Positions 25,623-39,592 of a stretch of 64,000 nt of DNA are shown here, piece by piece. The stretch comes from Hyphomicrobiales bacterium (GTDB taxonomy: Bacteria; Pseudomonadota; Alphaproteobacteria; Rhizobiales; Beijerinckiaceae). The stretch lies in assembly GCA_019075865.1 (NCBI GenBank), contig JAGXAN010000005.1:62001-126000 (forward strand), read 5' to 3'. Positions within the stretch are counted from its first letter, which is position 1. Every line of letters starts with the position of its first letter. The notes beneath the pieces were generated by a model. It saw only the letters and a program-made list of their open reading frames with translations, had not been told where the DNA came from and did not search any database. Both the position numbers and the translations under genes were made by a program.

Positions 25623-26374
25623 TTCCACAAAGTGCCATTCTTGCGGCCAATGTCCCGGATGACGCGCCCCATCTCCTGCTCGTGGATGACGATCGCCGCA
25701 TCCGCGACCTGCTCTCGCGCTATCTCGCCGGCGAAGGCTATCGCATCACCAGCGCTGCCAGCGCCGCCGATGCCCGCAAGCATCTGGAGCACCTCGCCTT
25801 TGACCTGTTCATCCTGGACGTGATGATGCCCGGCGAAAGCGGCCTCGATTTTGCCGCCTGGCTTCGCCGCACCGACAGCCAGTTCCAGCGTCTGCCCATC
25901 GTTATGCTCACGGCGCGCAGCGAAACCGCCGATCGCGTGCGCGGCCTGGAAGCGGGCGTGGACGATTATCTGGGCAAGCCGTTTGAGCCGCGCGAACTAT
26001 CCTTGCGCATCGCCTCGATCCTGCGCCGGGCGGCGCCCCAACCAACCCAGCCGCTGCCCGAGATTGTGCGCTTTGGTGCCTTCACATTTTCGTTTGAGCG
26101 CGGCGAACTGCGCGATGGCGACCAACTCATCCGGATATCGGACCGCGAGCGCGAAATGCTGCGTATGCTGGCGGCGGTGCCGGGTGGCTCGGTCAGCCGG
26201 GAAGCCTTGGCGGGTAACGAGCCGGGAGCCAATCCGCGCACGGTCGACGTGCAGGTCAACCGCCTTCGCCGCAAAATAGAAAAAGACCCTGCCGAACCGG
26301 TCTATCTGCAAACCGTCCGAGGCACCGGTTATCGCCTTGTTTTAGAGGGACAATCCGGATTTACCGTAACCTGA
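25619..26374 (+). CDS. OmpR-family response regulator (PetR-like)
   Basis: The protein has 251 residues. The receiver domain has an acidic cluster LLLVDDDRR at 20-27, phospho-acceptor Asp67 in [11 protein letters not shown], Thr in VMLTARS and Lys120 in [12 protein letters not shown]. The C-terminal winged helix ends [18 protein letters not shown]...[10 protein letters not shown], the OmpR/PhoB pattern. The start is GTG 25619, overlapping the MarR stop by four bases. The cognate kinase is encoded ten bases downstream. Target genes are unknown. Confidence 0.95.
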   Translation: MIPQSAILAANVPDDAPHLLLVDDDRRIRDLLSRYLAGEGYRITSAASAADARKHLEHLAFDLFILDVMMPGESGLDFAAWLRRTDSQFQRLPIVMLTARSETADRVRGLEAGVDDYLGKPFEPRELSLRIASILRRAAPQPTQPLPEIVRFGAFTFSFERGELRDGDQLIRISDREREMLRMLAAVPGGSVSREALAGNEPGANPRTVDVQVNRLRRKIEKDPAEPVYLQTVRGTGYRLVLEGQSGFTVT

Positions 26375-26384
26375 GTGCCGCAGC

Positions 26385-27752
26385 ATGAGCCTTTCCATCG
26401 GCGATTATCTCGATCAGCCGCGAATACTTTGGCAGAATTTTCGGCGCTGGCTCTATGCGGTTGTGCCCAAGGGTCTGTTTGCCCGCTCGCTGATGATTGT
26501 CATTATTCCCATGGTGCTGCTGCAATCGGTGGTGACGTATTTTTTCATGGAGCGGCACTGGCAATTGGTGACTTATCAATTGTCACGCGCCCTGACGCAG
26601 GACATTGCCGCCCTTATTGACCTGCACGAGACCTTTCACGTGCCGGGCGAGGATGGGCAATTGCGCCGGATTGCCCGCATCCGCATGAACCTCGACGCGC
26701 GCTTCCTGGATCTCAGCCCGCTGCCGCCACGCCTGCCCAAGCCATTTTTCGACCTGCTCGACGAAGCCTTGAGCCAGCAGATCAACGAGCAGATCCAGCG
26801 GCCTTTCTGGTTGGACACGGTCGGGCAATCGAGCCTGATTGAAATCCGCATCAACCTGCCGGACAAGACGCTGCGCATCATCGCCCGCCGCAGCGCCGCC
26901 TACGCCTCCAATTCGCATGTTTTCCTGTTATGGATGCTGGCGACTGCCATACTTTTGACCCTCATCGCCATCGTTTTCCTGCGCAACCAGATCCGGCCAA
27001 TCCTGCGTCTTGCCGATGCAGCCCAGGATTTTGGCAAGGGCCGCGAGGGCGAGTTCCACCCGCATGGCGCGCGTGAGGTGCGGTTGGCGGGCTATGCCTT
27101 CGTCAACATGAAGCGAAGGGTTGAGCGCGCCATGGAACAGCGCACCACCATGTTGAACGGCGTCAGCCATGACCTGCGCACCGTGCTCACCCGCTTTCGC
27201 CTGTCGCTGGCCCTGCTCGCCAAAGGCCAGGATGTTGCCGCCATGCAGAGCGACGTCGACGAGATGCAGCGCATGCTGGAAGCCTATCTGGCCTTCGCGC
27301 GCGGCGACACGCAGGAAGCCACCGTGCCCACCGATATCCGCACCATGCTGGAAAGCCTGAAAGCCGACGCCGAGCGCCTGCACCAGCAAACGTCCATCGA
27401 AGTGAGCGGCCACGCCACCGCCAGCGTGCGCCCCGACGCCTTCCGCCGTTGCATCGCCAATCTCATCAGCAACGCCCTGCGTTATGGCACGGCTGTGAGC
27501 CTGAATGTCTCCAGTGATTCGCGCTTTTTGACCATTCACATCGACGACAACGGCAAAGGCATTCCCCTCGACCAGCGCGAGGAAGTGTTCCGGCCCTTCT
27601 ATCGCATTGACGAAGCGCGCAATCAGGACGAGGGCAATTCCGGGCTTGGCCTCGCCATTGCCCGTGACATCGCCCGCTCACATGGCGGCGATATCAACCT
27701 TGGCGATAGCCCGCAGGGGGGACTGCGGGCCAGCATTCGCATTCCGGTGTGA
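26385..27752 (+). CDS. Membrane sensor histidine kinase, EnvZ-like
   Basis: This 455-residue protein has one membrane helix at about 35-54, a periplasmic sensor of about 125 residues, a second helix at about 180-200 and a HAMP linker. The H-box SHDLRTVLTRFRLSLAL has the phosphorylated His262. The ATP-binding domain shows NLISNALRYG, DDNGKGIP and GNSGLGLAIARD. The usual Pro of the H-box (RTPLTR) is Val here. It partners the response regulator encoded just upstream and forms a three-gene unit with the MarR gene. The signal is unknown. Confidence 0.93.
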   Translation: MSLSIGDYLDQPRILWQNFRRWLYAVVPKGLFARSLMIVIIPMVLLQSVVTYFFMERHWQLVTYQLSRALTQDIAALIDLHETFHVPGEDGQLRRIARIRMNLDARFLDLSPLPPRLPKPFFDLLDEALSQQINEQIQRPFWLDTVGQSSLIEIRINLPDKTLRIIARRSAAYASNSHVFLLWMLATAILLTLIAIVFLRNQIRPILRLADAAQDFGKGREGEFHPHGAREVRLAGYAFVNMKRRVERAMEQRTTMLNGVSHDLRTVLTRFRLSLALLAKGQDVAAMQSDVDEMQRMLEAYLAFARGDTQEATVPTDIRTMLESLKADAERLHQQTSIEVSGHATASVRPDAFRRCIANLISNALRYGTAVSLNVSSDSRFLTIHIDDNGKGIPLDQREEVFRPFYRIDEARNQDEGNSGLGLAIARDIARSHGGDINLGDSPQGGLRASIRIPV

Positions 27753-27774
27753 CGAGCTCCGGCTACGGGCGCCC

Positions 27775-28185
27775 TCAGTAGCAGCGCCGAACCAGATAGC
27801 GATGATGGTGCCGATACACGAAATGACGGTAACAACGGTGATGCATCCGGTAAATGTGCCGACGGTAGAAGCGGCGATGACGAATGATGCGATGCCGAAT
27901 GATATGCCGCCGATAGATGCGATAGCGCGGCGCGTAATAATAATGCGGCCGGTAATAATGCGGGCGATATCCGTAGTAAGGCTGGTTATAATAGGGCTGG
28001 CGATAGCGCCGATAGCAGCCATAAACCCCGCAATAAACCTGCACCTTTTCCAGCGCGGGTCCGGCTTTGGCTGCCGCAATTTGCGAAGGCCCCATAAAAG
28101 TGGGTGCAGCATTGGCCGCCAGATCGGCTCCGGCAGTGAAAAACAGCGCCAATATACCCAGCAGCATTAGTCTTAGACTTCTCAT
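27775..28185 (-). CDS. Small secreted Tyr/Arg/His-rich protein
   Basis: This 136-residue protein has a signal peptide (MRSLRLMLLGILALFFTAGA..ANA) and a mature part that is extremely rich in Tyr, Arg and His (RQPYYNQPYYGYRPHYYRPHYYY, then repeated RRHI/RHRII units). It has a short Cys motif VYCGVYGCY and a final RRCY. Such basic, aromatic, secreted small proteins are frequent in Rhizobiales and have no assigned function. It may bind metal or cell-wall polymer, but that is only a guess. A GAGG lies about eleven bases before the start. It is convergent with the kinase gene. Confidence 0.75.
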   Translation of the reverse strand: MRSLRLMLLGILALFFTAGADLAANAAPTFMGPSQIAAAKAGPALEKVQVYCGVYGCYRRYRQPYYNQPYYGYRPHYYRPHYYYAPRYRIYRRHIIRHRIIRHRRFYRRHIYRMHHRCYRHFVYRHHHRYLVRRCY

Positions 28186-28349
28186 GACGGCCTCCTTTGA
28201 GAATGGGTGTAATGAAAATTCGTGGTTAAAAATTCATTAAAATACTTATTTGCCCGCTTGGCGACTCTAAAATAAATCATCGACAAAAGTCTAAGGCGAT
28301 TCTAGGATTATCCCCGCAATGCATTTGGCTCAAAGGTAGAAAAACGTCC

Positions 28350-29144
28350 ATGCTGATCGCCCATTTAAGCGACTTGCACATAACCGGCATAGATCCAGAA
28401 ACAAGGCGCAACCAAAAGGCCAGTGCGGCGATCAAGCGGGTAGCGAATCTGCAGCCGCCGGCCGACTGTCTGCTGATAAGCGGCGATCTGGTCGAAAATG
28501 GCAGCCGCGAGGAATACCGCTTCCTGCACACGCAATTGCAAAATCTCGATCTGCCCATCTATGTCGTGCTGGGCAATCACGATGGGCGCGCCCATTTCCG
28601 CGAGATATTTGCCAATTATCCGGGCGTCGCCCAATCATCTGGACCCGTCCAATATTGCATCGATCAATGGCCGCTCCAGATTATTGCGCTCGATACATTG
28701 ATCGAGGGCCGTGCCGAGGGCCAACTCACGCCCGAAAGCCTCGATTGGCTCGATTCGACCCTCGCCCGCGCCCCGCACAAGCCGACACTCATCCTCATGC
28801 ACCACCCGCCCACCGCCATTGGGCTCGATGGCCTCGATGCGATCCGCCTGAATGAAGGGCGCGAGCGTTTTACAAGGATCGTTGCGGCCAACCCGCAGAT
28901 CGAGCGGATCCTGTGCGGGCATGTCCATCGCGCCAGCCACACCCGCTTTGCCGGGACGGTCGTCTCCACCAGTTCGGCCACGGGCATGCAAAGCCATCTC
29001 GATTTCAGCGTCAATGCAAAAGCGGTGATGATTGCCGAGCCGGCCTGCATGCAATTGCATATAAATCTGCCAGATCAGGGGCTGGTTTCGCACACGGCCT
29101 TCATTGACGATGATTTTCCCAAAGCCACTCTGGGAGCCAATTGA
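28350..29144 (+). CDS. Metallophosphoesterase, CpdA-like cyclic nucleotide phosphodiesterase
   Basis: This 264-residue protein has the full calcineurin-like metal-binding set: LSDLHITG, LISGDLVENG, VLGNHDGR, LMHHPP and CGHVHRASHT. The order and spacing match class III 3',5'-cAMP phosphodiesterases (CpdA/Icc). It probably hydrolyses cAMP or a related phosphodiester in the cytoplasm. The start is ATG 28350 (MLIAHLSDLH), the usual family start. Its upstream region of about 160 bases is AT-rich and likely holds its promoter. Substrate assignment is by family only. Confidence 0.87.
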   Translation: MLIAHLSDLHITGIDPETRRNQKASAAIKRVANLQPPADCLLISGDLVENGSREEYRFLHTQLQNLDLPIYVVLGNHDGRAHFREIFANYPGVAQSSGPVQYCIDQWPLQIIALDTLIEGRAEGQLTPESLDWLDSTLARAPHKPTLILMHHPPTAIGLDGLDAIRLNEGRERFTRIVAANPQIERILCGHVHRASHTRFAGTVVSTSSATGMQSHLDFSVNAKAVMIAEPACMQLHINLPDQGLVSHTAFIDDDFPKATLGAN

Positions 29145-29232
29145 CGCGGGATTTTCCGCATCCGGAATTTTGTCAAACAAAAACGCTTGCCGCGCCGCAA
29201 TCTCCGTGTGAAATTGCCCCATCGAAGTTTTT

Positions 29233-29919
29233 ATGAATGATTGCCCCGTAAATATGACGCAGCCCCTCAATACCCAACCCGCGCTCGCGCCGCAGCCCGT
29301 TTCCCTTTCTGGCCAATATGTCGATCTCTTCCCGCTCGACGCCGCGCGTGATGGCGAAAGCCTGTTTAACCTCAGCCGCCCCAATCCCGAATTGTTCGAC
29401 TGGCTGTTTTCCGGTCCGTTTGCGACCCGAGAAGCTTTGAATGAATGGCTGGAAAAATCCGCCACCTCGAAAGACTCGCTGTTTTTTTCGATTCTGGACA
29501 AGACCACCAGACAAAGCATCGGCTTGGCTTCCCTCATGCGCATCGACACCGTCAATCGCGTCATCGAGATTGGCAATGTCCTGTTCACCCCGGCGCTGCA
29601 GGGCACACGCGGCGCGACCGAAGCCTTTGCCCTGTTGGCGACTTATGTTTTCGATACCCTTGGCTATCGCCGCTTCGAGTGGAAATGCAACGCCTTGAAT
29701 GCGCCTTCACGCCGCGCGGCGCTGCGCTATGGCTTTCAATTTGAAGGCATTTTCCGCCAGCATATGTTCGTCAAGGGCAAGAATCGGGATACGGCCTGGT
29801 TCTCCATGCTGGACAGTGAGTGGCCCGCGCGGCGTCAGGCACTGCAACAATGGCTGAGCCGCGATAATTTTGACGCCAATGGCGTCCAGAAAACCAAACT
29901 GACCAGAAATCCCGATTGA
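29233..29919 (+). CDS. GNAT acetyltransferase, RimJ/RimL type
   Basis: This 228-residue protein belongs to the RimJ/RimL-like Acetyltransf_3 group: VSLSGQYVDLFPLD at the start, IGLASLMRIDTVNRVIEIGNVLF in the acetyl-CoA core, LQGTRGATEAFALLATYVFDTLGYRRFEWKC, and NAPSRRAALRYGFQFEGIFRQHMFVKGKNRD. The last two segments are very typical. The acceptor could be a small molecule or a protein N-terminus. The start is ATG 29233 or ATG 29254 (MTQPLNTQ). The SDR gene follows 18 bases later, so they may be cotranscribed. Confidence 0.88.
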   Translation: MNDCPVNMTQPLNTQPALAPQPVSLSGQYVDLFPLDAARDGESLFNLSRPNPELFDWLFSGPFATREALNEWLEKSATSKDSLFFSILDKTTRQSIGLASLMRIDTVNRVIEIGNVLFTPALQGTRGATEAFALLATYVFDTLGYRRFEWKCNALNAPSRRAALRYGFQFEGIFRQHMFVKGKNRDTAWFSMLDSEWPARRQALQQWLSRDNFDANGVQKTKLTRNPD

Positions 29920-30684
<765 letters not shown>

Positions 30685-30708
30685 AACCATGGCCGGAACG
30701 GATTTAAA

Positions 30709-30749
30709 TGCGTCGGGTTTGAAAGCATCCAAGCTTCAAACCCGACGCA
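30709..30749. terminator. Strong 15-bp hairpin between the convergent SDR and purC genes
   Basis: TGCGTCGGGTTTGAA and TTCAAACCCGACGCA pair perfectly around an 11-base loop. On the minus strand the stem is followed by TTTAAAT, so it best fits a terminator for purC. It also blocks read-through from the SDR gene. It starts 24 bases after the SDR stop and ends 6 bases before the purC stop. Confidence 0.8.
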
Positions 30750-30755
30750 AAAGCG

Positions 30756-31520
30756 CTACTTTACCAGCTTGGGCCCGCCGGTAACCGGGCCTTCATTTTC
30801 CTGCAGGATGCCCAAACGGCGAGCCACCTCGGTATAGGCCTCAACCAGACCGCCCATATCACGGCGGAAGCGATCCTTGTCGAGCTTGTCGTTGGATTTG
30901 ACATCCCACAGCCGGCAGGAATCGGGCGAAATTTCATCCGCCACGACAATGCGCATCATTTCACCTTCCCAAAGGCGACCACATTCCATCTTGAAATCAA
31001 CCAGACGGATGCCGACGCCCAGAAACAGGCCGGAGAGAAAATCATTGACGCGAATGGCCAAGGCCATGATGTCATCAATTTCTTGCGGGCTGGCCCAGCC
31101 AAACGCCGTGATATGCTCTTCAGAAACCATCGGGTCATTGAGCGCATCATTCTTGTAATAGAATTCGATGATCGAGCGCGGCAGTTGCGTGCCTTCTTCG
31201 ATACCAAGACGCGTCGACAGCGAACCGGCCGCAATGTTGCGCACCACGACTTCAAGCGGCACGATTTCGACTTCACGAATCAATTGTTCGCGCATATTCA
31301 GGCGGCGAATGAAATGGGTGGGCACACCAATCGCATTCAGATGCTGAAAAATATATTCGCTGATCCTGTTGTTCAGGACGCCTTTGCCATCAATCACTTC
31401 GTGTTTTTTCGCATTGAATGCGGTTGCATCATCTTTGAAGTGCTGGATCAGTGTACCAGGCTCGGGGCCCTCATAGAGGACTTTGGCCTTGCCTTCGTAG
31501 ATGCGACGGCGGCGATTCAT
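30756..31520 (-). CDS. purC: Phosphoribosylaminoimidazole-succinocarboxamide synthase
   Basis: This 254-residue SAICAR synthetase joins CAIR and aspartate with ATP in purine synthesis. It starts [22 protein letters not shown] and carries [32 protein letters not shown] and [16 protein letters not shown], all family marks. The start at 31520 gives the usual alphaproteobacterial length. An ATG at 31550 has a GAAGGA about 11 bases upstream and would add ten residues, so it remains possible. A strong hairpin lies just after the stop. Confidence 0.96.
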   Translation of the reverse strand: MNRRRRIYEGKAKVLYEGPEPGTLIQHFKDDATAFNAKKHEVIDGKGVLNNRISEYIFQHLNAIGVPTHFIRRLNMREQLIREVEIVPLEVVVRNIAAGSLSTRLGIEEGTQLPRSIIEFYYKNDALNDPMVSEEHITAFGWASPQEIDDIMALAIRVNDFLSGLFLGVGIRLVDFKMECGRLWEGEMMRIVVADEISPDSCRLWDVKSNDKLDKDRFRRDMGGLVEAYTEVARRLGILQENEGPVTGGPKLVK

Positions 31521-31821
31521 GGGCAGTAACCGGGGTTTGAGAAAATCCATGGGTCCGAGGTTCCTTCTGATTTTTTCAACAGGTGAAAAAGTTTCAAATG
31601 ACCGCGGGAGGCGAAATTCAATAATCGCACCGGGCGATTGTCAAGCATTGCCTAATGCGTAATAGACCATAATAAGGCGGGACACAATCAAAACAGCGCC
31701 TGCTTATAGCGCATCCCTCCCGCCCCATGCAGGCACCCGCCCGCGACCAGCGCAAAAATGTCACACGGGTTTCGTGACCGATCCTTAGACTGGCGCAATC
31801 GAAGCTGGCACAAGGCATGGC
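31521..31821. other. Intergenic region between divergent purC and the hexapeptide transferase gene
   Basis: This holds about 300 bases of AT-richer sequence between two divergent genes and must carry both promoters. I see no gene, RNA, riboswitch or strong hairpin. A purine riboswitch-like or PurR-like site was looked for by eye and not found. Confidence 0.45.
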
Positions 31822-32442
31822 ATGACACAGGGCAAACTCGGTCTTGAACCCCGGATCGACCCAACGGCGCAGGTATCAGACTGCATTCTGGGCCGATATA
31901 CCGAAATTGGCGCGCGCACATCCCTGGCGATGAGCGAACTCGGCGACTATTCTTATGTCGTCAATGACAGCGAGATCATCTATGCCCGGATCGGCAAATT
32001 TTGCTCGATTGCCGCCCATACCCGCATCAATCCTGGCAACCATCCGATGCAGCGGGCGAGCCAGTCGCATTTCACCTATCGCGCCTCCGCCTATTTTGAC
32101 GATGCGGACGACGATGCCGGGTTCTTTGAATGGCGGCAGCGCTTCGCGGTGACCATTGGTCACGATGTGTGGATCGGCCATGGCGCGATCATCCTGCCTG
32201 GCCGCCAGATTGGCACTGGCGCGGTCATCGCAGCCGGTGCCGTCATCACCAAGGACGTGCCCGATTATGCCATAGTGGCAGGCAATCCGGGCAAAATCAT
32301 CCGCTTTCGGTTTGACCCCTCCATCGCCGCGCGTCTCAAGCGCCTGCAATGGTGGGATTGGAGCCACGAACGTCTTCGTTCCGCCCTCATGGATTTTCGC
32401 ACCCTGCCGATCGAAGGCTTTCTCGAAAGGCACCAAGGCTGA
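31822..32442 (+). CDS. Hexapeptide-repeat transferase of the phosphonate-associated family (TIGR03308-like)
   Basis: This 206-residue left-handed beta-helix protein reads [27 protein letters not shown], then [24 protein letters not shown] with [12 protein letters not shown], then [46 protein letters not shown] and WWDWSHERL. This closely matches the transferase usually encoded inside phn (C-P lyase) operons. Here no phn gene is nearby, so it is an orphan copy with an uncertain role. It may acetylate a sugar or phosphonate-like compound. The start is ATG 31822. Confidence 0.88.
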   Translation: MTQGKLGLEPRIDPTAQVSDCILGRYTEIGARTSLAMSELGDYSYVVNDSEIIYARIGKFCSIAAHTRINPGNHPMQRASQSHFTYRASAYFDDADDDAGFFEWRQRFAVTIGHDVWIGHGAIILPGRQIGTGAVIAAGAVITKDVPDYAIVAGNPGKIIRFRFDPSIAARLKRLQWWDWSHERLRSALMDFRTLPIEGFLERHQG

Positions 32443-32486
32443 TCGACGCTGCTTTCCCCACAAATAGTTTCGATTGACGCTTTAAA

Positions 32487-32515
32487 TTGACAGGTGCTTG
32501 ACTAAATCTTGTAAG
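32487..32515 (+). promoter_or_regulatory. Candidate sigma-70 promoter of the DUF1476 gene
   Basis: TTGACA at 32487-32492, a 17-base spacer and TGTAAG at 32510-32515. This places transcription start near 32522, with the ATG at 32540. The -10 box matches four of six consensus bases. Confidence 0.4.
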
Positions 32516-32539
32516 CGGGAGCATCGAAGGGATTGGACG

Positions 32540-32860
32540 ATGACGATCGACGATAAACGCGAGCAGGCTTTCGAGGCAGGGTTTGTCCATGAGGAAGAGC
32601 TGCGCTTCAAGGCCATTGCCAGACGCAACCACAAATTGGGCACGTGGGGTGCGCAAATGCTGGGCAAAACCGGCAAAGCCGGGCAAGCCTATGCCGAAAC
32701 CATAGTTGCCTTGGGTCTGGAGGCCGATGGCAATGCCAAAATCCTCGCGCGCCTTTCTGCTGATTTTGACGCCAATGGCGTGGATAAGTCCCAGCGCCGT
32801 ATCGAGCAGACCATGGATGACATGATGGCCGAAGCCATGAACCACATGAAAGACCACTAA
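32540..32860 (+). CDS. F1-ATPase inhibitor subunit zeta (DUF1476 family)
   Basis: This 106-residue protein reads MTIDDKREQAFEAGFVHEEELRFKA, then RRNHKLGTWGAQMLG and VGLEADGN-like text, the pattern of the zeta subunit found in Paracoccus. There it inserts its N-terminal helix into the F1 head and blocks ATP hydrolysis. A GAAGG lies nine bases before the ATG. The F1 operon of the same complex begins 2.2 kb downstream, although purC linkage is the more usual neighbourhood. Start and length fit the family. Confidence 0.92.
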   Translation: MTIDDKREQAFEAGFVHEEELRFKAIARRNHKLGTWGAQMLGKTGKAGQAYAETIVALGLEADGNAKILARLSADFDANGVDKSQRRIEQTMDDMMAEAMNHMKDH

Positions 32861-32898
32861 ACCGAGCCCCGGCTTTTGGCGAGGACGGGCCCCCGCGC

Positions 32899-33546
32899 CT
32901 ATTCCCGCTCCAGCATGAACACCGCTTGTTCGGCGAAGAAATTCCAGAACCACCATGGCGCGTTCACCCGAAGCGGTGAGCCAAACCGGTCGACGGCGGT
33001 CGCGCTAATGATTTTTGCGTTGATTTCACGCGTCAACACCACAAAATCACGAATGGTGCAAAAATGTATGTTGGGCGTGTCATACCAATTATGTGACAGG
33101 TTCTCGGTAATCGGCATGCGTCCGTTGAAGGCGATCTGCGCCCTTATGCGCCAATGGCCAAAATTGGGGAAAGAGACAATCGCGTAACGGCCAATCCGCA
33201 ACAGGTTTTCAAGCACGCGCTTCGGGTTGCGTGTCGCCTGCACGGTTTGCGACAGGATCACATAATCAAACGCATCGGTCGGGTAATCGACGAGGTCCAC
33301 ATCCGCGTCCCCCTGAATGACCGACAGGCCCTTGGCGACACAGTCATTGACACCGCGCTGCGACAATTCCATGCCGCGTGCATCAACCCCGTGCTGGTCG
33401 CGCAACAACCGCAGCAGGGCTCCATCATCGCAACCCACATCCAGAACCCGCGCACCATCGGCGACCATGCGGGCAATCAACATATGGTCCACCCGAGAAC
33501 TTGCGGCCTCGGTGGTTTGTGCCGGCGTGGCGAGTAAATCGGTCAT
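32899..33546 (-). CDS. metW: Methionine biosynthesis protein MetW (methyltransferase fold)
   Basis: This 215-residue protein begins a Rossmann core [30 protein letters not shown], typical of MetW, with [34 protein letters not shown] and [28 protein letters not shown]. MetW is encoded with metX in proteobacteria and is needed for full homoserine acetylation. Its ATGA start overlaps the metX stop by four bases. The exact biochemical role in the complex is known from family studies rather than from this sequence. Confidence 0.95.
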   Translation of the reverse strand: MTDLLATPAQTTEAASSRVDHMLIARMVADGARVLDVGCDDGALLRLLRDQHGVDARGMELSQRGVNDCVAKGLSVIQGDADVDLVDYPTDAFDYVILSQTVQATRNPKRVLENLLRIGRYAIVSFPNFGHWRIRAQIAFNGRMPITENLSHNWYDTPNIHFCTIRDFVVLTREINAKIISATAVDRFGSPLRVNAPWWFWNFFAEQAVFMLERE

Positions 33547-34715
33547 GCTTTAACCCCTGAAACGGCACCAAGCCCCCGCGCTTGGGCCGCTGAACCCAAA
33601 AAGCCGCGCGTGGTTGCAATAAAATCCGGCACATCCAGCAAAAAGGCGTCATGGCCGCGATCGGTCTCGATCTCTACAAAGGATACCGATGCCCCACCCG
33701 CGTTGAGCGCATGCACCACCGCCCTGGATTCCGAGGTGGGAAACAACCAGTCGGAAGTGAAGGAAACCACGCAAAACCGGGTGCGGCTATTCAAAAATGC
33801 CCGCGCCAATTGCCCGCCATATTCGGCCGCCAGATCAAAATAATCCATCGCCCGCGTCATGTAGAGATAGGAATTGGCGTCAAAGCGCTCAACAAAACTC
33901 GCACCTTGGTGGCGCAAGTAACTCTCAACCTGGAAATCCGCGTCAAAGGAAAAGGTTCGGCTGGTGCGGTCCTGCAATTTGCGCCCGAATTTCGACTGCA
34001 GCGCATTTTCCGACAAATATGTAATATGTGCCGCCATCCGCGCCACGGCGAGGCCTTTTTCGGGACGCACCTTCTCTTCGAGGTAGCGCCCGGCCCGCCA
34101 ATCGGGATCCGCCATGATCGCCTGCCGTCCGACTTCATGAAAGGCAATGTTCTGCGCCGAGTGGCGCGCGCCGGTCGCAATCGGCAGCGCCGCAAATACC
34201 CGTTCGGGGAAACGCGCCGCCCATTGCAGCACCTGCATGCCGCCCATGGAGCCGCCCGCAACACAAAACAAAGTATCTATGCCCAAATGGTCAACCAGCA
34301 GGGCCTGCGCCCGCACAATGTCGTTGATCGTCAGAACCGGAAAATCAATGCCATAGCTAAGCCCGGTCGCGGGATTGACCGAGGCGGGTCCGGTCGACCC
34401 AATGCAACCGCCAATGACATTGCTGCAAATAACAAAATAGCGGCTGGTGTCGATCGGCCGGCCCGGCCCCACCATCAATTCCCACCACCCCGGCTTGCCC
34501 GTAACCGGATGCTGGCTCGCCACATATTGATCCCCGGTGAGGGCGTGACAGATCAGCACAGCATTGGATTTTTCGCCATTGAGCGTGCCATAGGTTTGAT
34601 AGGCAATGGCCATCTGCGCGATGGACCGGCCAGCATCGGTCACAAACATCTCGTCCGCGCCAAATTGCAAAAGTGCCGAGTTCACGGGTATGGATTGCAA
34701 ATCTGATATTGTCAT
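33543..34715 (-). CDS. metX: Homoserine O-acetyltransferase
   Basis: This 390-residue alpha/beta hydrolase-fold enzyme transfers acetyl from acetyl-CoA (or succinyl in some members) to homoserine in methionine synthesis. The nucleophile Ser lies in [15 protein letters not shown]. The oxyanion region is [11 protein letters not shown], the acid lies near [13 protein letters not shown], and the catalytic His is in [10 protein letters not shown]. The start is ATG 34715. A 29-base imperfect palindrome sits 23 bases upstream. metW overlaps its end, so both are made from one transcript. Confidence 0.95.
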   Translation of the reverse strand: MTISDLQSIPVNSALLQFGADEMFVTDAGRSIAQMAIAYQTYGTLNGEKSNAVLICHALTGDQYVASQHPVTGKPGWWELMVGPGRPIDTSRYFVICSNVIGGCIGSTGPASVNPATGLSYGIDFPVLTINDIVRAQALLVDHLGIDTLFCVAGGSMGGMQVLQWAARFPERVFAALPIATGARHSAQNIAFHEVGRQAIMADPDWRAGRYLEEKVRPEKGLAVARMAAHITYLSENALQSKFGRKLQDRTSRTFSFDADFQVESYLRHQGASFVERFDANSYLYMTRAMDYFDLAAEYGGQLARAFLNSRTRFCVVSFTSDWLFPTSESRAVVHALNAGGASVSFVEIETDRGHDAFLLDVPDFIATTRGFLGSAAQARGLGAVSGVKA

Positions 34716-35082
34716 CGACTTCCCGCCGGCCTCGTTCTATTTGACGAACATTTCGTTCGATAAATAGGCTAATTGCAGATGAAACGCAAGCATGCCATTG
34801 CGCTGGCAAGGCGGCCAGAGAAGCAGCCAGAGAATTTGCGTCGGCCCTGTGAGAGCCGGGCTTGCACATAAAAAAGCCATATGTTAGGCACTTCGCAAGG
34901 TTGGGGCGGCGCAATAGCACCCGCTAACTTCACCTCGCAATGCAATTCGCCGGGGCTGAACGGGAGTTTTCCGGTTCGGTTCAGGGTTATTACTTGAATG
35001 TCGGGGTTGACTCGCTGCAGCAAATCGGCTGAAAGCGGCGATAGAGACGTGAGTTTTCAGGCTAAATCCGGGTGGTATAATT
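34716..35082. other. Intergenic region between divergent metX and atpH
   Basis: These 367 bases hold the metX palindrome at 34738-34766 and the upstream region of the ATP synthase operon. A weak promoter candidate on the plus strand is TTGACT at 35007, a 17-base spacer and TGAAAG at 35030. A TATAAT at 35076-35081 lies directly before the atpH TTG and is probably fortuitous. No gene or clear riboswitch is seen. Confidence 0.45.
34738..34766. promoter_or_regulatory. 29-base imperfect palindrome upstream of metX
   Basis: Read on the plus strand, TATTTGACGAAC and GTTCGATAAATA flank ATTTC. The two 12-base arms match at ten positions. The site ends 23 bases before the metX ATG, where a repressor would block transcription or translation start. 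The symmetric CGAAC core points to a protein operator rather than to a riboswitch. Confidence 0.6.
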
Positions 35083-35645
35083 TTGGCACAGAACGAGACA
35101 GATGTCACAGGAATGCCGGGGCGCTATGCCTCCGCTTTGTTTACCCTGGCGCAGGATCAAGGTGCCATCGATTCGGTGAGCGAGAATCTCGATCGCTTCG
35201 CCACATTGGTCAATTTGAACAATGATATGGCCCGACTGGTGAAATCTCCGGTATTTTCGTCCGCAGAGCAGATCAGTGCACTCAACGCTATTTTCGAGCG
35301 CATTGGCGTTTCCGGGCTTGCCGCTAATTTCATTCGCCTCGTCGCCCAGAAGCGTCGCCTCTTCGCCATCAGCCGCATGATTGACGGTTTCAACAACCTG
35401 AAAGATGCGTCACGCGGTGTCGCCCACGCTGAAGTCACTGTTGCCCAGCCACTTTCCGAGGCGCATCTTGCCGCTCTCAAGGCTGAACTGGCAAAAATCA
35501 CCGGCGGCAAGTCGGTGAATGTAAACGTCAAGCTCGATCCTTCCATCATTGGTGGTCTTATCGTGAAACTTGGTTCCCGCATGGTCGATGGTTCCTTGAG
35601 AACCCGGCTCAACACAATTTCAACACGTATGAAAGAGGTCGGTTG

Positions 35646-35646
<1 letters not shown>
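35083..35646 (+). CDS. atpH: ATP synthase F1 delta subunit
   Basis: This 187-residue subunit links the F1 head to the peripheral stalk. N-terminal [15 protein letters not shown] and C-terminal [31 protein letters not shown] are typical. The start is a TTG at 35083 (reading [10 protein letters not shown]), with no ATG upstream. An ATG at 35113 would remove ten residues. The stop overlaps the atpA ATG by one base in ATGA form. It is first in the F1-only operon; the F0 genes are not here, as usual in alphaproteobacteria. Confidence 0.95.
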
Positions 35647-37175
<1,529 letters not shown>

Positions 37176-37234
37176 GCCTTAACAAGACGCAATTGTCGCG
37201 CGGGCCGATGGCCCGCCAGTCACAGGGTTGGTAA

Positions 37235-39575
<2,341 letters not shown>

Positions 39576-39592
39576 CCAGATCTGAGGCTAAA

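Noticed and set aside
34716-34880. SAM-II riboswitch upstream of metX
   Set aside because: The expected pseudoknot core was not recognised in the minus-strand leader. Only a DNA palindrome is clear. A covariance-model search would settle it.
35076-35081. TATAAT directly before atpH as its promoter
   Set aside because: It touches the TTG start, no -35 box lies at the correct distance, and atp operons normally have a leader.
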